From Micromonospora sp. NBC_00421 (lineage in GTDB: Bacteria > Actinomycetota > Actinomycetes > Mycobacteriales > Micromonosporaceae): a stretch of DNA of 64,000 bases. This document shows, piece after piece, positions 46,801-58,925 of the stretch. Position numbers and translations under genes: made by a program. The stretch is from NCBI RefSeq assembly GCF_036017915.1, contig NZ_CP107929.1, positions 3,662,001-3,726,000 on the forward strand. The letters run 5' to 3'. Below the pieces are notes generated by a model. That model saw only the letters and a program-made list of their open reading frames with translations, was not told where the DNA came from and ran no database searches. The first letter of the stretch is position 1; each line of letters starts with the position of its first letter.

Positions 46801-49800
46801 TCCTCGGTGCCCGACACCACCACCGCCCGGGGGCCGTTCACCGCCGCCACGTCCACGTCACCGAGATCCAACTCCGCCAGCGGCGCGGCGATCGCCAACA
46901 TCGCCCCATCCGCCGGCAGCGCCTGCATCAACCCACCCCGCGCCGCGACGATGCGACACGCGTCCGTCAGGGACCACACCCCGGCGACGTACGCGGCGGC
47001 CAACTCGCCGATCGAATGCCCGGCGACGAAATCCGGCCTCAAACCCCACGACTCGGCGAGCCGGAACAACGCCACCTCGACCGCGAACAACGCCGGCTGC
47101 GTCCACCCCGTCCGATCCAACACACCATCCGGATCGGCGAACATCACCTCCCGCAAATCACCACCGAGCATCGGCGTGAACGTGCCGCACACCTCGTCCA
47201 ACGCCGACGCGAACACCGGGAAGGCACCCGCCAGCTCACGGCCCATGCCGACCCGCTGCGCACCCTGACCGGTGAACAACACCGCCGTCCGACCGGTGGT
47301 CAGGTGGCCGTGCACACCCTGACCGGCGGCGAGCGCGCGGAGACCGGCGACGCCGTCGCCGACGGCCACCCCCCGGTGTTCCAGGGCGGCCCGGCCGGTG
47401 CCGAGGGTCAGCGCCACGTCGGCGGGGCGCAGGTCGGCGTCGGCGAGGAAGTCGGCGAGGCGGGCGGCCTGCGCGGCGAGGCCGCTGGCGGACCGGCCGG
47501 AGACCGGCCAGAGCGACACCGGCCCGGTAGCGAGGCCGGTGACGGTCGTGGCGGCGGAGCCGGTCGTCGGTGCGGCGGCGGAGCCGGTCGTCGGTGCGGC
47601 GGCGGGGGCCTGCTCCAGGATCAGGTGGGCGTTGGTGCCGCTGATGCCGAACGACGACACCGCCGCCCGCCGGGGACGACCGACCACCGCCCACTCCGCC
47701 GCCTCCGTCGCGAGCTCGACCGCACCAGCCGACCAGTCCACATGCGGACTCGGCGCATCCACATGCAACGTCCTCGGCACCACACCATGCCGCATCGCCA
47801 TCACCATCTTGATCACACCCGCCACACCCGCAGCAGCCTGCGTATGACCAAGATTCGACTTCACCGACCCCAACCACAACGGCCGATCCCGACCCCGACC
47901 ATACGTCGCCAGAATCGCCTGCGCCTCGATCGGATCACCCAACGTCGTACCCGTACCATGCGCCTCCACCACATCCACCTCGACCGCCGACACCCCCGCA
48001 TTGACCAACGCCTGCCGGATCACCCGCTGCTGCGCCGGCCCGTTCGGCGCCGTCAACCCATTCGACGCACCATCCTGATTCACCGCCGAACCCCGCACCA
48101 CACCCAGAACCCGATGCCCATTCCGCACCGCATCGGACAACCGCTCCAACACCAACACACCAACACCCTCGGACCACCCCGTCCCATCAGCCGACGCCGC
48201 GAACGGCTTACACCGACCATCCCGCGCCAGACCCCGCTGCCGCGAGAACTCCACAAACGTCTCCGGCGACGCCATCACCGTCACCCCACCCGCCAACGCC
48301 AGATCACACTCACCCGACCGCAACGCCTGACCCGCCAGATGCATCGCCACCAACGACGACGAACACGCGGTGTCGACCGACACCGCCGGTCCCTCCAGCC
48401 CGAACGTGTACGCCACCCGGCCGGTGACGATGCTGCCGGAGCTGCGCCCGGAGACGTAGTCGTGGTACATCACCCCGGCGAACACACCTGTGGGCGAGCC
48501 GCGCAGGGTGCCCGGGTCGATGCCGGCCCGCTCGAACGCCTCCCAGGAGACCTCAAGCAGCAACCGCTGCTGCGGGTCCATGATCACCGCTTCGCGGGGG
48601 GAGATACCGAAAAAGAGCGGGTCGAACTGGGCGGCGTCGGTGAGGAACCCGCCCTTCGCCACGTAGGTGGTCTCGGGGCGGGTGCCGGTCGGGTCGTAGA
48701 GCCGGGCCAGATCCCAACCCCGATCGGTCGGGAAGTCGTCGACGGCGTCGCCGCCCTCGGCCACCAGCCGCCACAGATCCTCAGGCGAGGAGACCCCACC
48801 GGGGTAACGGCAGGCCATCCCCACGATCGCCACCGGATCGTCGGCGACGGCGGTCGTGGTGACCGGCCGCATGGTGTCGACGCCGTCCGGGCCGGCGATC
48901 TCGTCGAGCAGGTGCCGGGCCAGGTCGCGCGGTGACGGGTAGTCGAAGATCAGGGTGGCGGGCAGCCGCAGCCCGGTGCTTGCGGTGAGCTCGTTGCGCA
49001 GCTCGACGGCGGTGAGCGAGTCGAACCCCAGCTCCTGGAACGCCCGGCCGGCGTCGATCCGCTCGGCGGACGCGTGCCCGAGCACCGCCGCCACCTGGCG
49101 GAGGACCAGGGCGGTCGCGGCGCGCTCGCGTTCCTCGGCGGGCAGTGCGGCGAGCTCCGCCGCCCAACCGGTGGCACCGGCCCCGGCCGCGCGGGCGGCC
49201 GTCCGCCGGGCCGGACGGACCAGGCCGTGGAACGGCAACGGCAGATCCCCGCCGAGGGTACGCAGGGCCGCCAGGTCGAGCCGGGCCGGCACCGCGGTCG
49301 GGTACGGGTTGCCGACGGCGGCGTCGAGCAGCGCCAACCCGTCCCCGGTCGTCAACGGCAGCACCCCACCCCGGGACATCCGCTCCCGGTCGGCCTCACC
49401 GAGCCGGTCGGTCATCGCCGAACCGGTGCCCCACAACCCCCAGGCCAACGACACGGCCGGCAGTCCCGCCGCGCGACGGGTCACCGCCAGGGCGTCCAGG
49501 AAGGCGTTCGCCGCCGCGTAGTTGCCCTGACCAGGTGCGCCCAGCACACCGGACAACGACGAGAAGAGCACGAACGCCGACAGCTCCCGGTCCCGGGTCA
49601 GCTCGTCGAGCAGCCATCCCGCGTCGACCTTCGGGCGTAGCACCGCGGAGAGCCGCGCGGCGGACAGCGTCGACACCACGCCGTCGTCGAGCACCCCCGC
49701 CGTGTGCACCACCGCCGACAGGTCGGGACGGCCGTCGACCAGGGCGGTGACCTGGGCCCGGTCGGCCACGTCGGCGGCGACCAGCTCGACCTGGGCACCG

Positions 49801-52800
49801 GCCCCGGTCAGCTCCGCGACGAGGTCGCCGGCACCAGCGGCGGCGGGGCCCCGGCGGGACACCAGCAGCAGCCGGGACACCCCGTGGGTCGCCACCAGGT
49901 GCCGGGCCACCGCCGCACCGAGGGCACCTGTCGCGCCGGTGAGCAGCACGGTGCCCGTACCGAACAGCGGAGCGTCAGGGGTGGACGCGGCGACGGCCTG
50001 GCGGGTGAGTCGGGGCACCGAGACCACGCCGGCCCGGACCCGCACCTGCGGTTCGCCGCTCGCCAGGGCGACAGCGAGCGAGGCGGCCACGTCCGCATCC
50101 GGGTCGGTGTCGAGCAGCAGCAGCCGGTCCGGGTTCTCGGCCTGCGCCGAGCGGAGCAGGCCCCACACGGCCGCTCCGGTCAGGTCGGTCGCGTCGTCGC
50201 CGACGGCGCGTCGGGTGAGCACCACCAGTCGGTGGGTGTCCGGGCCGGTCAGCCACTGCTGCACCAGGCCGAGAACCCGGTTCACCTCGTCGTGCACCGC
50301 CTCCGGGCCGGCGACGTCCCCGTCGGCCCCGGCGGTCAGCACCAACAGTTCGGTGTCGGTCGGCCCGGTGACCAGCGCCGCCGGGTCCGACCCGGCGAAC
50401 GCAGGCTCGGTGCCGGCCGGCAGGGTGGCCGGGTGGTAGGCCCAGGTCGGGGTGGCCGGAGTGGGGGTGCCGATCTCCTGCCAGGTCAGGTCGAACAGCG
50501 CGTCGGCGACCCCACCGGGGCGGCCCACCTGGACGGGGCGCAGCACCAGCGAGTCGACCGTGGCGACCGGGGCACCGACCGCGTCGGCGACCGCCACCCG
50601 GACCCCGGAGCCGGCCGGGGTGAGCCGGACCCGTACACCGGTCGCGCCGGTGGCGTGCAGGGTGAGGCCGGACCAGGCGAACGGCAGCCCCCGGAAGGCG
50701 TCGGTGTCGGCGAGGCCGAGGGCGTGCAGGCCGGCGTCGAGCACGGCGGGGTGCAGGCCGAACCCGTCGGCGTCCACCTCCTCCGGCAGGCTCACCTCGG
50801 CGTAGAACTCGTCGCCGCGTCGCCAGACCCGGCACAGGGCCCGGAACGCCGGGCCGTAGACCAGGCCGCCGGAGGCCAGGTGGGGATAGAGGTCGTCGGT
50901 GGGCACCGGTTCCGCACCGGCGGGCGGCCACTCGACGAGGGCGGTTCCGGTGGTACGGGTACCGGTGGCGAGCACCCCGCTGGCGTGCCGGGTCCACGGG
51001 GCGTCGGTGTCGGCGCTGCGGGCGTACACACCGAGGGTGCGGGCCTGGCCGGTGTCGGCGGGGCCGACGACGACCTGGAGCTGGACGGCGCCGCGTTCGG
51101 GCAGCACCAGCGGGGCTTCGATGGTCAGTTCGTCGATGGTCTCGGCACCTACCTGCGCGCCGGCGTGCAGGGCCAGGTCGACGTAGCCGGTGCCGGGGAA
51201 GACCACCGCGCCGTCGACGGCGTGGTCGGCGAGCCAGGGGTGCCGGTCGAGGGAGAGCCGGCCGGTGAGGACGGCACCGTCGGCGTTGGCGAGGGTGACC
51301 GCCGCACCGAGCAGCGGGTGGTCGGCGGAGTCCAGACCCATGGCGGTGGCGTCGCCGGGGTCGGCGGGCGCATCCAGCCAGTACCGCTGGTGTTGGAAGG
51401 CGTAGGTGGGCAGGTCGATCTGCCGGCCTCCCGGGTTGACCGCCGCCCAGTCCAGGTCGATCCCACTGACCCACGCCTGGGCCATCCCGGTGGCATACGC
51501 CTCCACCTGTCCCTCGTCCTGCCCCTGCACCCCAGCGGTACCGCCGGCCTCCCCCCGGCCCCTCGGACGCCGCTGCAACGGAACCGCCACCGCATCCTCG
51601 ACACACTCGCCCACCATGGCGGTGAGCACACTGTCCGGCCCGATCTCCACGAACCGGGTCACCCCACGAGCAGCCAACGCGGCGACCGCATCCGCGAACC
51701 GCACCGTCCCCCGCACCTGACCCCGCCAATAGGCAGCCGAACCCAACTCGTCGTCCCCGGCCAGCTCACCGGTCACGGTCGACACCAACGGGATGCCCAC
51801 CGGGTTCGCGGTCACCCCCTCCAACACCCGCCCATACTCAGCCAGCATCGGATCCATCAGATGCGAATGGAACGCATGCGACACCCGCAACCGACGCGTC
51901 TTCACCCCAAGCGACGCCTCCAACACGGCAATCCGCTCCTCCGTGCCCGACACCACCACCGCCCGAGGACCGTTCACCGCCGCCACATCCACGCCACCGA
52001 GATCCAACTCCGCCAACGGAGCCGCGATCGCCAACATCGCCCCACCAGCCGGCAACGCCTGCATCAACCCACCCCGCGCCGCCACCACCCGACACGCATC
52101 CGCCAGGGACCACACCCCCGCCACATACGCCGCAGCCAACTCACCAATCGAATGACCCGCCACGAAATCCGGCCTCAAACCCCACGACTCGGCCAACCGG
52201 AACAACGCCACCTCAACCGCGAACAACGCCGGCTGCGTCCATCCGGTCTGGTCGAGCACACCACCCTGATCGGCGAACATCACCTCCCGCAAATCACCAC
52301 CCAACAAAGGCCCGAACGCCCCACACACCTCATCCAACGCCGACGCGAACACCGGGAACGCACCCGCCAGCTCACGACCCATCCCCACCCGCTGCGCACC
52401 CTGACCGGTGAACAACACCGCCGTCCGACCGGTGGTCACCCGACCGGACAGGCCACCACCGGCGGCCAGGTTCTCCAGCCCGGCCGCGTCGTCGCCGAGC
52501 ACCACACCCCGGTACGCCGAAGCGGCCCGGGTGGTGCCCAGCGAGTACCCGACGTCCACCGGACGTTCGTCGGTCAGGAACTCCCGCAGCCGGTCCGCCT
52601 GCCCGGCCAGCGCCGCCGCCGACCGGCCCGACAGCGGCCAGAGCACCACCGGCGGCTCGGCGGTCTCGACCGGCTCGACGGCCTCGACCGGTGGGGCCTG
52701 CTCCAGGATCACGTGCCCGTTGGTGCCGCTCACCCCGAACGACGACACCCCGCCCCGGCGCGGCTGGCCGTGGTCGGGCCACTGCCGCGCCTCGGTCAGC

Positions 52801-54074
52801 AGTTGTACGGTGCCGGCGGACCAGTCCACGTGGGTGGAGGGTTCGCCCACGTGCAGGCTCTTGGGCAGCACGCCGTGCCGCAGCGCCATCACCATCTTGA
52901 TCACGCCGCTGACGGCGGCGGCGGCCTGGGCGTGGCCGATGTTGGACTTGACCGAGCCGAGCCAGAGCGGCCGGTCCGCCGGCCGGTCGTGCCCGTACGT
53001 GGCGATCAGCGCCTCCGCCTCGATCGGGTCACCGAGGGTGGTGCCGGTGCCGTGTGCCTCGATCAGGTCGACCTCGGTGGAGGTGAGCCCGGCGTTGGCG
53101 AGCGCCTGGAGGATGACCCGCTGCTGGGCCACCCCGTTGGGGGCGGTCAGCCCGTTGGACGCGCCGTCCTGGTTGATCGCGGAACCCCTGATGACGGCGA
53201 GCACCCGGTGGCCGTTGCGCTGGGCGTCGGAGAGCCGCTCCAGCAGCAGCATGCCGACGCCCTCGCCCCAGCCGGTGCCGTCGGCGTCGTCGGAGAACGG
53301 CTTGCAGCGGCCGTCGGAGGCCAGCCCCCGCTGGCGGCTGAACGCGACGAACGAGCCGGGCGTCGACATCACGGTGACACCGCCGGCCAGCGCCAGGCCG
53401 CACTCGCGTTGCCGCAGCGCGTGCGCGGCCAGGTGCAACGCGACGAGCGACGACGAGCAGGCCGTGTTGACCGTGACGGCCGGCCCCTCCAACCCCAGGC
53501 TGTACGCGACCCGCCCGGAGATGACCGCCCCGGAACTACCGGTGCTCATGTACGCCTCGACCGGTTCGGGCAACACGGTGAGCCGGTCCCAGTAGTCCTG
53601 GCCGCCACAGCCGACGAAGACGCCGACCGGGCCACCGCGCAGCGAGTCGGGGTCGATGCCGGCCCGCTCGCACGCCTCCCAGCTGGCCTCCAGCACCAGC
53701 CGCTGCTGCGGGTCCATGGCCAACGCCTCGCGGGGCGAGATGCCGAAGAACTCGGCGTCGAACTCGTCGGCGTCGTGGACGAAACCACCCTGCTGGACGT
53801 AGCTGCTGCCGGCGGCGTCCGGGTCGGCGTCGTACAGGGCGGCGGTGTCCCAGCCCCGGTCGGTGGGGAAGTCGCCGATGGTGTCGACGCCCTCGGCGAC
53901 CACCCGCCACAGGTCCTCGGGCGAGTTGACCCCGCCCGGGTAACGGCAGGCCATGCCGACGATCGCGATCGGATCCTGCTCCTGCGACTCGACCTCACGC
54001 AGCCGTTCCCGGGTGCGGTGCAGGTCGGCGGTGACCCGCTTCAGGTACTCGAGGAGCTTTACTTCGTTCGCCAT
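37893..54074 (-). CDS. PKS2: three KS-AT-DH-KR-ACP modules plus thioesterase
   Basis: A 5393-residue terminal synthase. An N-terminal coiled-coil docking segment (1-33) precedes module A (KS from about 34), module B (about 1745) and module C (about 3425); the thioesterase fills about 5165-5393. All ATs carry GHSIGE and HAFH (malonyl). KRs are LDD/B-type with Ser and Tyr. DHs A and B keep HxxxGxxxxP; DH C reads [10 protein letters not shown], Asp where Gly is expected. KS A has NTACSSS where the others have DTACSSS. ACP serines lie near 1686, 3365 and 5069. The thioesterase has GYSSGG (Ser near 5252), LLDTY and GDHFTMM and should release the chain as a lactam. The AT-DH linker of module A has an extra Gly/Arg/Gln-rich stretch of about 17 residues. 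GAGG precedes ATG 54074. Confidence 0.95.
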   Translation of the reverse strand: MANEVKLLEYLKRVTADLHRTRERLREVESQEQDPIAIVGMACRYPGGVNSPEDLWRVVAEGVDTIGDFPTDRGWDTAALYDADPDAAGSSYVQQGGFVHDADEFDAEFFGISPREALAMDPQQRLVLEASWEACERAGIDPDSLRGGPVGVFVGCGGQDYWDRLTVLPEPVEAYMSTGSSGAVISGRVAYSLGLEGPAVTVNTACSSSLVALHLAAHALRQRECGLALAGGVTVMSTPGSFVAFSRQRGLASDGRCKPFSDDADGTGWGEGVGMLLLERLSDAQRNGHRVLAVIRGSAINQDGASNGLTAPNGVAQQRVILQALANAGLTSTEVDLIEAHGTGTTLGDPIEAEALIATYGHDRPADRPLWLGSVKSNIGHAQAAAAVSGVIKMVMALRHGVLPKSLHVGEPSTHVDWSAGTVQLLTEARQWPDHGQPRRGGVSSFGVSGTNGHVILEQAPPVEAVEPVETAEPPVVLWPLSGRSAAALAGQADRLREFLTDERPVDVGYSLGTTRAASAYRGVVLGDDAAGLENLAAGGGLSGRVTTGRTAVLFTGQGAQRVGMGRELAGAFPVFASALDEVCGAFGPLLGGDLREVMFADQGGVLDQTGWTQPALFAVEVALFRLAESWGLRPDFVAGHSIGELAAAYVAGVWSLADACRVVAARGGLMQALPAGGAMLAIAAPLAELDLGGVDVAAVNGPRAVVVSGTEERIAVLEASLGVKTRRLRVSHAFHSHLMDPMLAEYGRVLEGVTANPVGIPLVSTVTGELAGDDELGSAAYWRGQVRGTVRFADAVAALAARGVTRFVEIGPDSVLTAMVGECVEDAVAVPLQRRPRGRGEAGGTAGVQGQDEGQVEAYATGMAQAWVSGIDLDWAAVNPGGRQIDLPTYAFQHQRYWLDAPADPGDATAMGLDSADHPLLGAAVTLANADGAVLTGRLSLDRHPWLADHAVDGAVVFPGTGYVDLALHAGAQVGAETIDELTIEAPLVLPERGAVQLQVVVGPADTGQARTLGVYARSADTDAPWTRHASGVLATGTRTTGTALVEWPPAGAEPVPTDDLYPHLASGGLVYGPAFRALCRVWRRGDEFYAEVSLPEEVDADGFGLHPAVLDAGLHALGLADTDAFRGLPFAWSGLTLHATGATGVRVRLTPAGSGVRVAVADAVGAPVATVDSLVLRPVQVGRPGGVADALFDLTWQEIGTPTPATPTWAYHPATLPAGTEPAFAGSDPAALVTGPTDTELLVLTAGADGDVAGPEAVHDEVNRVLGLVQQWLTGPDTHRLVVLTRRAVGDDATDLTGAAVWGLLRSAQAENPDRLLLLDTDPDADVAASLAVALASGEPQVRVRAGVVSVPRLTRQAVAASTPDAPLFGTGTVLLTGATGALGAAVARHLVATHGVSRLLLVSRRGPAAAGAGDLVAELTGAGAQVELVAADVADRAQVTALVDGRPDLSAVVHTAGVLDDGVVSTLSAARLSAVLRPKVDAGWLLDELTRDRELSAFVLFSSLSGVLGAPGQGNYAAANAFLDALAVTRRAAGLPAVSLAWGLWGTGSAMTDRLGEADRERMSRGGVLPLTTGDGLALLDAAVGNPYPTAVPARLDLAALRTLGGDLPLPFHGLVRPARRTAARAAGAGATGWAAELAALPAEERERAATALVLRQVAAVLGHASAERIDAGRAFQELGFDSLTAVELRNELTASTGLRLPATLIFDYPSPRDLARHLLDEIAGPDGVDTMRPVTTTAVADDPVAIVGMACRYPGGVSSPEDLWRLVAEGGDAVDDFPTDRGWDLARLYDPTGTRPETTYVAKGGFLTDAAQFDPLFFGISPREAVIMDPQQRLLLEVSWEAFERAGIDPGTLRGSPTGVFAGVMYHDYVSGRSSGSIVTGRVAYTFGLEGPAVSVDTACSSSLVAMHLAGQALRSGECDLALAGGVTVMASPETFVEFSRQRGLARDGRCKPFAASADGTGWSEGVGVLVLERLSDAVRNGHRVLGVVRGSAVNQDGASNGLTAPNGPAQQRVIRQALVNAGVSAVEVDVVEAHGTGTTLGDPIEAQAILATYGRGRDRPLWLGSVKSNLGHTQAAAGVAGVIKMVMAMRHGVVPRTLHVDAPSPHVDWSAGAVELATEAAEWAVVGRPRRAAVSSFGISGTNAHLILEQAPAAAPTTGSAAAPTTGSAATTVTGLATGPVSLWPVSGRSASGLAAQAARLADFLADADLRPADVALTLGTGRAALEHRGVAVGDGVAGLRALAAGQGVHGHLTTGRTAVLFTGQGAQRVGMGRELAGAFPVFASALDEVCGTFTPMLGGDLREVMFADPDGVLDRTGWTQPALFAVEVALFRLAESWGLRPDFVAGHSIGELAAAYVAGVWSLTDACRIVAARGGLMQALPADGAMLAIAAPLAELDLGDVDVAAVNGPRAVVVSGTEEQIAVLEASLEVKTRRLRVSHAFHSHLMDPMLAEYGRVLEGVTANPAGIPLVSTVTGELAGDDELGSAAYWRGQVRGTVRFADAVAVLKARGVTRFVEIGPDSVLTAMVAESAGDAVTIPLQRRDRDQVTAYATGMAQAWTTGLDLDWAAIHPAARQVDLPTYAFRRQHYWLYDPALVGAGLLAATHPLLDAAVPLANTDGVVFTGRWSLHTHPWLADHAVGGTVVFPGTGLVDLAIHAGDQVGTGLLDELTLHAPLVVPDGSIEVQVAVEPPDPTGRRAVQVHSRERDDAPWTRHATGVLVAGDTTGVALTEWPPADAEPLPLAGLHDDLAAGGLDYGPTFQGLRRAWRAGAELFAEVDLPDGTEHDGYGLHPALFDAGLHVLTRAEGDTPRGLPFAWSGVTLHATGATSLRVRLTPAGTGVRIAVADAQGAPVATVRSLVLRPVQVTAATGVADALFGLDWQPVAVTPAATAPTWAWHPDTTPPGDASTTAAGTGDPLAGSSHELVVLRAGGTDDVHAEVNRVLEIAKRWLAGDGTATLVVLTRYAAGDDVTDLAGAAVWGLLRSAQAENPDRILLVDADTDRLDDVLPLALATGDPQVLVRDGVVRIPRIVRRALPATPADTPLFGTGTVLVTGATGALGAAVARHLVTAHGVPRLLLLSRSGTAAAGADDLVAELTGAGARVDLIACDVADRDQVTAALADVPDLSAVVHTAGVLDDGVVSSLTPARVSGVLRPKVDAAMLLDELTRDRELSAFVLFSSLSGVLGAPGQGNYAAANAFLDALAVTRRAAGLPAVSLAWGLWGTGSAMTDRLGEADRERMSRGGVLPLTTGDGLALLDAAVAGGPATLVPARLDVPALRTLGDRLAPVLRGLTGPTRRTAAAATAVDRPDSDWLAGLPENERAGAVRHLVHTHVAAVLGLAGPEAVEADRTFQSLGFDSLTAVELRNALSTAVDLRLPATLIFDYPTPTALTELLHRELTGALDVPQERRTASTAVGDDMVAIVGMACRYPGGVSSPEDLWRLVAEGGDAIDGFPTDRGWDLARLYDPTGTRPDTSYADQGGFLPGAAGFDPAFFGISPREAVLMDPQQRQLLEVSWEAFERAGIDPASVRGSATGVFAGLMYHDYVTGHSAGSVVSGRIAYTLGLEGPAVTVDTACSSSLVAMHLAGQALRSGECDLALAGGVTVMATPETFVEFSRQRGLARDGRCKPFAAGADGTGWSEGVGVLVLERLSDARRHGHTILGLVRGSAVNQDGASNGLTAPNGPAQQRVIRQALANARVSTAEVDVVEAHGTGTTLGDPIEAQAILATYGRERERPLWLGSVKSNLGHTQAAAGVAGVIKMVMAMRHGVVPRTLHVDAPSPHVDWSAGDVQLATEAVDWPVNGHPRRAAVSSFGISGTNAHVIVEEYPQPETAPEPTPEPAVVLWPLAGRSTDGLTAQAARLRDFLTDERPVDVGHSLAAGRAALDHRGVVVGGTAPDLATGLEALAVGAGLSGRVVAGRTAVLFTGQGAQRVGMGRELVDAFPVFAAALDEVCAVFVPLLGGDLREVMFADPDGVLDRTGWTQPALFAVEVALFRLAESWGLKPDFVAGHSIGELAAAHVAGVWSLEDACRVVAARGGLMQALPAGGAMLAIAAPLDELDLGDVDVAAVNGPRAVVVSGTEERIAALEASLGVKTRRLRVSHAFHSHLMDPMLADYGRVLETVTADSAAIGLISTATGEPATDEQLGSAAYWQGQVRGTVRFADAVAALAARGVTRFVEIGPDSVLTAMVGDCVDDAVAIPLQRRDRGQVAAYATGMAQAWVSGIELDWAAVNPGGRQVDLPTYAFQHQHYWMQDIGADRDVTAAGLLDAEHPLLSAVTTLPDTDGLIATGLLSRRTHPWLAEHALGDTIVLPGTGLVELAVRAGDQVGCGRLAELTLQAPLVVPADDGVQVQVAVGAPDDEGGRPVTVYSRHRDAPWTRHATGLLTPAPTSPPADPTTAWPPPAATPVDFDGLYERMADAGLVYGPVFQGLRAAWRHGDEVYAEIALPGDVLDADRFHLHPALFDAALHAIGLTRGEGTTAVPFTWTGVTVHATGASALRVTVTPAGPDQVALTLADQTGAPVARVDSLVLREIDAGQLAAARAGRQEHLYRVDWTPVPLPATPATGRWALVGMDEFKVAAALDTVGLLAETHPDLSTLTTALDAGGAVPDVVLVASVQPDSRDLAAGARHTTGQLLTLLQGWLADDRLASSRLLVLTHGAQGTPVTEPAAAAAWGLVRSAQSENPGRIVLVDLDDHDESAQTLPAVLAGGEPQLVVREGVAHAARLTPAAAPDGIPGSVFTAEGTVLLTGAGGTLGRLVARHLVDAYGVRHLLLASRRGPDADGMAELCADLTARGAEVTVAACDLADRDAVGALLAGVPADHPLTAVVHAAGVLDDGVIPSLTRDRLDAVLRPKVDAATHLHELTRDAGLTAFVLFSSAAGVLGGPGQGNYAAANAFLDALAEARRAAGLPAQSLAWGPWAGGGMADDLGGTDRARMSRGGVLPMSAEEGLALLDAALARTEAVLVPVKADLRTSAEGEVPPILRTLVPPVRRAASSGTGRPDPAALRRTLGGLDADGQQALLRDLVRACAATVLGHGGPDDLDPALRFVELGFDSLTAMELRNALNEATGLRLATGVVFDHGSVDELAALLRTELAAPPAQDGVSTADAADTMSALFGAAVRGGRVPQGLALLHAVADIRPSFDGPADLPEIPAPRRLARGDQGPAIVCFPSPMALGGDQQYARFTAEFGGTRDVWTLPVPGFGRDDSLPASADAAVRVFAEMVRPIAEQGPYVIVGYSSGGLFAHATAGELARQGYGPTGVVLLDTYLTTGSTTATFFTHMLESLLDKEATFGEFSSARLSAMGRYIRLLESCPVEAIDPPVLFVRPQESIVPGADDDGWRATWETPHTLREVPGDHFTMMEGQAGTTADVVRDWIAQ
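41494..41981. repeat. AT conversion block, copy in PKS2 module C
   Basis: Positions 41494-41769 match 61267-61542 with one mismatch, and 41809-41981 match 61582-61754 exactly (offset 19773). Both lie in AT domains of different genes. Confidence 0.85.
44270..44564. repeat. KR-domain conversion block, copy in PKS2 module B
   Basis: These 295 bp match 49313-49607 (offset 5043) with a single mismatch. They encode the region from the KR catalytic Ser/Tyr through the start of the KR-ACP linker. The flanks diverge abruptly. Confidence 0.87.
47557..47604. repeat. In-frame 24-bp tandem duplication in PKS2 module B linker
   Basis: A 24-bp unit at 47557-47580 is repeated exactly at 47581-47604. In protein it gives AAAPTTGS twice in the KS-AT linker. 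The reading frame is kept, so it only lengthens a flexible linker; it is a likely slippage site. Confidence 0.85.
49313..49607. repeat. KR-domain conversion block, copy in PKS2 module A
   Basis: Partner of 44270-44564. The one mismatch lies near the catalytic serine region, where CGGACAACG replaces CGGACAGCG on the plus strand. Confidence 0.87.
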
Positions 54075-54133
54075 CCGAACCTCACCAAACTCGTTGCCAG
54101 CGGGACACGTTGCGCCGGGAGCGCGGTGGCGAC

Positions 54134-57100
54134 TCAGGTCATCCCGAGTTCCTTGTCGATCAGGTCGAACACGTCGTCGGCGGACGCCGTTTCCAGCCGG
54201 TCGACCAGGGTGGTGCCCGCGGTGGTGCTGAGGGTCTCGTTGAGCTTCGCCAGCAGTGACTGGAGCCGGACGGTGACCCTGTGGCGTTCGATCTCCTCCG
54301 GCGTCAGTCCGGCCACTGTCACCTCCAGCCGGTCCAGCTCGGCGAGCAGGCCACCGGCGGTGTCACCGGTGTAGCCGAGCTCGGCGCGGAGCTGGTCGGC
54401 CAGGGCGGTCGGGTTGGGGTGGTCGAAGACCAGGGTTGCGGAGAGCCGTACGCCGGTGGCGGCGCTGAGCCGGTTGCGCAGCTCCACGGCGGTCACCGAG
54501 TCCATCCCGAGTTCCTTGAACGCCCGCTGCGGCTCGACCTCTTCGGTGTCGCCGTAGCCGAGGACGGCGGCCACGTTGGTGCGGACCGTCTCCAGCAGCA
54601 GGTCGCGCTGCTCGGCCGCGGACAGCGTGCCCAGCCGGTCGACAAGCGCCGAAGACGACGCCGGGTCGGTGGCCTCGGCGGTCTCGGGTGCGGCGTCGGG
54701 CAGCTCGGCAAGCAGCGGCCGGGGCCGGGACAGGGTGTAGATCGGGGTGAACCGGGTCCAGTCGACGTCGGCCACGACGAGGTGACTCTCGTCGTGGTCG
54801 AGGGCCTGCCCGAGCGCGTCGACGGCGAGGCGGGGGTCCATCACGCCGACGCCGAGCCGGTCGAGGTGCACGCCGACCTCACCGCCTGCCATCCCACCGC
54901 CGCCGCCCCAGCTGCCCCAGGCGACCGAGGTGGCGACCGCGCCCCGGCTACGCCGCCGGTGCGCCAACGCGTCCAGGTACGCGTTCGCCGTCGCGTACCC
55001 CGCCTGCCCGGCACTGCCCCACACCGCCGCCCCGGACGAGAACACCACGAACGCGTCCAACGACCGGTCCGCCGTCAACTCGTCCAGATGCACCGCACCG
55101 AGCACCTTCGCCCGGCACACCTCGGCGAAGTCGTCGACGCCGGTCTGGCCCAACGGCACCTCGGGGTGCAGCACCCCGGCGGCGTGGAACACGGCGGTCA
55201 GCCCGTCACCGAGGTCGGCCAGGAGCGCAGCGACCGCCTCCCGATCCGCCACGTCACACGCCACCACCTCGACCCCCGGAAGCCGGGCCACCAGCTCGGC
55301 CGCACCGGGAGCCGCCGGACCACGCCGGCTGGCCAACACCACCCGCTGCGCGCCCTGCGCGACCAGCCATTCGGTCACGTGTCCGCCGACCCCGCCGGTG
55401 CCGCCGGTGACCAGCACGGTGCCGGCGGGCCGCCAGCGCCGCTCGGGCGCCCCGGTCACCGGGTGCCGGACCATCCGGCGGGCCAGCGGGCCGGCCGGTC
55501 GCAGCGCCACCTGGTCCTCGCCGCCGCCGGTCAGCACGTCGGCCAACCGGTCGACGGTCTCCGGCGTCCACTCGGCGGGCAGGTCGACCAGGCCACCCCA
55601 CCAGCCGGGGTAGTCGAGGGAGAGCACGGTGCCCAGCCCCCACAGCGCACCCTGGGCGGGGTCCGCGACCGGCTCGAACCGGTCCACCCCGACCCCTCCG
55701 GCGGTGACGCACCAGAGCCGACCGGTGAAGTCGGCCGCAGCCAGGGCCTGCACCAGCGACACGGTGGCGGCGATCCCGGCGGACAGGCCGACGCCGAGCG
55801 GGTCGGGGTCGTCGTCCAGGGCGAGCAGGGAGAGCACCCCGGCGGGGGCCTCCCGGCCGGCGTGGTCGGTGCCGGTGACGGTGACCACCTCGGCGCCCCG
55901 GGCAGCCAGTCCGTCGACGACGGTACGCAGCCGGTCGTCGCCGTCCAGTGCCGCCGGGGCGACCACCCACCACACGCCGGTGAGCTGCCCGCCGGTGGGC
56001 AGCTCGGTAGGCCGCCACACCACCCGGTACCGCCAACCGTCCACGGTGGCCACGTCCCGTTGCCGGGACCGCCACGACGTCAGGCCGGGCAGCACCTCGC
56101 CCACCAGTGCGGTGTCGACGCCGAGGCCGTCGGCGAGCAGGTCGACGTCGGCGCGTTCCACGGCGTCCCAGAACCCGGCGTCGGTGCCGCCGCCGCCCGG
56201 GGCGGCGGCGGCCGGCTCGATCCAGTAGCGCTGGTGCTGGAAGGCGTAGGTGGGCAGGTCCGCCCGGCGGGTGCCGGGCAGGGCGGCGGACCAGTCCACC
56301 TCGACGCCCCGGACGTGCAGCTCGGCCAGGGAGGTCAGCAGCCGGTCCAGGCCGCCGTCGTCACGGCGCAGGGTGCCGGTGACCACCGTGGGGCGGTCCG
56401 CCGACTCCAGCGTCTCCTGCATGCCCATGCCGAGCACCGGGTGCGGGCTGACCTCCACGAACCCGGTCCAGCCCTGCCCGGCGAGAGAGCGGATCGCCGG
56501 GTCGAACCGGACCGTGTTGCGGAGGTTGTCGTACCAGTAGCGGGCGTCCAGGGTGGCGGTGTCCACCCAGTCGCCGGTGACCGTGGAGAGCATCCGGATC
56601 GTCCCGGTACGCGGGTTGATCGGGGCCAGGTCCTCGAGCAGCCGGTGCTCCAGCGCCTCCACCTGCGCGGAGTGCGAGGCGTAGTCGACCGCCACCTGCT
56701 TGACCCGGACCCCCTCCTCGGTGAGCGTGGCGACGAGTTCGCGCAGCGCCTCCGGGGTGCCGGAGACCACCACCGAGCCGGTGCCGTTGACCACGGCGAG
56801 GGAGATGTCGCCCGCCCACCGGGCGATCCGTTCCTCCGCCCGGTCGGCGGGCAGCCCGACGGAGACCATGCCGCCCCGACCGGCCAGCTTCTCGCCGATG
56901 GCCCGGCTGCGCAGGGTGACCACCCGCGCCCCGTCGGCGAGGGACAGTCCTCCGGCCACGCAGGCGGCGGCGATCTCACCCTGCGAGTGACCGACCACGG
57001 CGTCGGGTTCGACGCCGTACGCCCGCCAGGTGGCGGCGAGGGAGACCATCATCGCCCAGAGCGCGGGCTGGACCACGTCCACCCACTCCAGCGAGGGTGC

Positions 57101-58894
57101 CCCGGGCACGCCGCGTACCACGTCGAGCAGGTCCCAGTCGACGTAGGCGCGCAGTTCGGTGGCGCAGTGACGCATCTGCGCGGCGAACACCGGCGAGGAG
57201 TCCAGCAGGGCGGCGGCCATGCCGACCCACTGGGCACCCTGACCGGGGAAGACGAAGACGACCCGGCCGGTAGCGTCCGCCGTGCCGGTGACCGAGGTCG
57301 GGGACGGCTGGCCGTCGACGACCGAGGCGAGCGCGGCCCGCAACTGCGCCGGGTCACCGCCGAGCACCACCGCCCGGTGGCCGAGCCGGGCCCGGCCGGC
57401 GAGCGTACGGCCGACCGCGGCGGGGTCGGCCGGCGCGGCGTCCAGGTGGGACAGCAGCCGCTCGGCCTGGGCCCGCAGTGCCCGGTCGGTGTGCCCGGAG
57501 AGCACCCACGGCAGCACCGCCGGGGTGGCCGGCTGCTCCTCCTCGTCGGCCGGCGGCATCTCCTCCAGCACCACGTGCGCGTTGGTGCCGCTGATGCCGA
57601 ACGAGGAGACCGCGCAGCGGCGGGCCCGGCCGGTCTGCGGCCATTCCACCGGCTCGGTGAGCAGCCGCACCGTGCCGGGCGACCAGTCGATCTCGCCGCT
57701 GGGTTCGTCGACGTGCAGGGTACGGGGCAGCATCCCGTGCCGCATCGCCTGCACCATCTTGATCACCCCGCCGACACCGGCGGCGGCCTGGGAGTGGCCG
57801 ATGTTGGACTTCAGCGAGCCGAGCCAGAGCGGCCGGTCGGCGGGGCGATCCCGCCCGTACGTGGCGAACAGCGCCTGCGCCTCGATCGGGTCGCCGAGCC
57901 GGGTACCGGTGCCGTGCGCCTCGACCGCGTCGATCTCCTGGCCGGCGAGCCGGGCGTTGGCCAGCGCCGCCCGGATGACCCGGCGCTGGGACGGGCCGTT
58001 GGGGGCGGTGAGGCCGTTGGACGCGCCGTCCTGGTTGATCGCGGAGCCACGGATGACGGCGAGCACCTGATGCCCGTTGCGGCGGGCGTCGGAGAGCCGT
58101 TCCAGCACCAGCGAGCCGGCGCCTTCGGCCCAGCCGGTGCCGTCGGCGGCGGCGGCGAACGACTTGCACCGGCCGTCGAAGGAGAGTGCCCGCTGCTGGG
58201 AGAACTCGACGAACGCGCCGGGGGTGCCGATCACTGTCACCCCACCGGCGACGGCGAGCGACGACTCCCCGGAGCGCAGCGACTGGCAGGCCCAGTGCAG
58301 GGCGACGAGCGACGACGAGCAGCCGGTGTCGACGGTGACCGCCGGACCCTCCATTCCGAGGGTGTACGACAGCCGGCCGGAGACGATGCTGCCGGCACCC
58401 CAACTGTTCGGGTAGTCGTGGTAGACGACGCCGGTGAACACTGCGGTGGGGCTGCCCTTGAGCGACAGCGGGTCGATGCCGGCCCGCTCCAGCGCCTCCC
58501 AGGACGTCTCCAGGAACAGCCGCTGCTGCGGGTCCATCTCGGCGGCCTCGCGGGGCGAGATGTTGAAGAACGTCGGGTCGAAGTCGGCGGCGTCGTAGAG
58601 GAAGCCGCCGGCGCGGGTGTAGCTGGTGCCGGGGTGGTCCGGATCCGGGTCGTAGAGCCGGTCGAGGTCCCAGCCCCGGTCGGTGGGCATGCCGGAGATC
58701 GCGTCGGTGCCGGCCGCCACGAGGTCCCACAGGGCCTCGGGCGAGTCCACCCCGCCGGGGTAACGGCAGCCCATGCCGACGATGGCGATCGGCTCGGCGG
58801 CGCGCTCCTCGACGTCGCGGAGCCGCTCGCTGGTCTCGTGCAGGTCGGCGGTGACCCGGCGCAGGTAGTCACGAAGCTTCTGTTCGTTGGACAT
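54134..58894 (-). CDS. PKS3: single KS-AT-KR-ACP module (methylmalonyl, hydroxyl)
   Basis: A 1586-residue monomodular PKS between N-terminal (1-33, coiled coil) and C-terminal docking regions. The KS active site reads DTGCSSS instead of DTACSSS. AT has GHSQGE and YASH, the methylmalonyl signature. There is no DH. The KR lacks LDD (it reads LHPE) and has the A-type tryptophan in [11 protein letters not shown], so it should leave an L-configured hydroxyl. The ACP site is GMDSVTAVE near residue 1465. ATG 58894 gives the [11 protein letters not shown] docking start; an AGGA lies about 11 nt upstream. The gap to PKS4 is 31 bp and to PKS2 59 bp, so the three are co-transcribed. It adds a methyl-branched hydroxy unit. 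Confidence 0.94.
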   Translation of the reverse strand: MSNEQKLRDYLRRVTADLHETSERLRDVEERAAEPIAIVGMGCRYPGGVDSPEALWDLVAAGTDAISGMPTDRGWDLDRLYDPDPDHPGTSYTRAGGFLYDAADFDPTFFNISPREAAEMDPQQRLFLETSWEALERAGIDPLSLKGSPTAVFTGVVYHDYPNSWGAGSIVSGRLSYTLGMEGPAVTVDTGCSSSLVALHWACQSLRSGESSLAVAGGVTVIGTPGAFVEFSQQRALSFDGRCKSFAAAADGTGWAEGAGSLVLERLSDARRNGHQVLAVIRGSAINQDGASNGLTAPNGPSQRRVIRAALANARLAGQEIDAVEAHGTGTRLGDPIEAQALFATYGRDRPADRPLWLGSLKSNIGHSQAAAGVGGVIKMVQAMRHGMLPRTLHVDEPSGEIDWSPGTVRLLTEPVEWPQTGRARRCAVSSFGISGTNAHVVLEEMPPADEEEQPATPAVLPWVLSGHTDRALRAQAERLLSHLDAAPADPAAVGRTLAGRARLGHRAVVLGGDPAQLRAALASVVDGQPSPTSVTGTADATGRVVFVFPGQGAQWVGMAAALLDSSPVFAAQMRHCATELRAYVDWDLLDVVRGVPGAPSLEWVDVVQPALWAMMVSLAATWRAYGVEPDAVVGHSQGEIAAACVAGGLSLADGARVVTLRSRAIGEKLAGRGGMVSVGLPADRAEERIARWAGDISLAVVNGTGSVVVSGTPEALRELVATLTEEGVRVKQVAVDYASHSAQVEALEHRLLEDLAPINPRTGTIRMLSTVTGDWVDTATLDARYWYDNLRNTVRFDPAIRSLAGQGWTGFVEVSPHPVLGMGMQETLESADRPTVVTGTLRRDDGGLDRLLTSLAELHVRGVEVDWSAALPGTRRADLPTYAFQHQRYWIEPAAAAPGGGGTDAGFWDAVERADVDLLADGLGVDTALVGEVLPGLTSWRSRQRDVATVDGWRYRVVWRPTELPTGGQLTGVWWVVAPAALDGDDRLRTVVDGLAARGAEVVTVTGTDHAGREAPAGVLSLLALDDDPDPLGVGLSAGIAATVSLVQALAAADFTGRLWCVTAGGVGVDRFEPVADPAQGALWGLGTVLSLDYPGWWGGLVDLPAEWTPETVDRLADVLTGGGEDQVALRPAGPLARRMVRHPVTGAPERRWRPAGTVLVTGGTGGVGGHVTEWLVAQGAQRVVLASRRGPAAPGAAELVARLPGVEVVACDVADREAVAALLADLGDGLTAVFHAAGVLHPEVPLGQTGVDDFAEVCRAKVLGAVHLDELTADRSLDAFVVFSSGAAVWGSAGQAGYATANAYLDALAHRRRSRGAVATSVAWGSWGGGGGMAGGEVGVHLDRLGVGVMDPRLAVDALGQALDHDESHLVVADVDWTRFTPIYTLSRPRPLLAELPDAAPETAEATDPASSSALVDRLGTLSAAEQRDLLLETVRTNVAAVLGYGDTEEVEPQRAFKELGMDSVTAVELRNRLSAATGVRLSATLVFDHPNPTALADQLRAELGYTGDTAGGLLAELDRLEVTVAGLTPEEIERHRVTVRLQSLLAKLNETLSTTAGTTLVDRLETASADDVFDLIDKELGMT
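54907..55375. repeat. KR conversion block, copy in PKS3
   Basis: Positions 54907-55132 match 59714-59939 with one mismatch, and 55176-55375 match 59983-60182 with few mismatches (offset 4807). Between them lies a divergent ~40-bp island coding the LHPE/LHQE region of the KR. Confidence 0.85.
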
Positions 58895-58925
58895 CAGGAA
58901 CCCATTCCTGGACGGAGCCGACGGA

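Noticed and set aside
39450..48935. Long plus-strand frames antisense to PKS2, PKS3 and PKS4 (also 49704-54374, 54281-58954)
   Set aside because: These are shadow frames of high-GC coding sequence; the minus strand carries continuous, motif-complete PKS modules.
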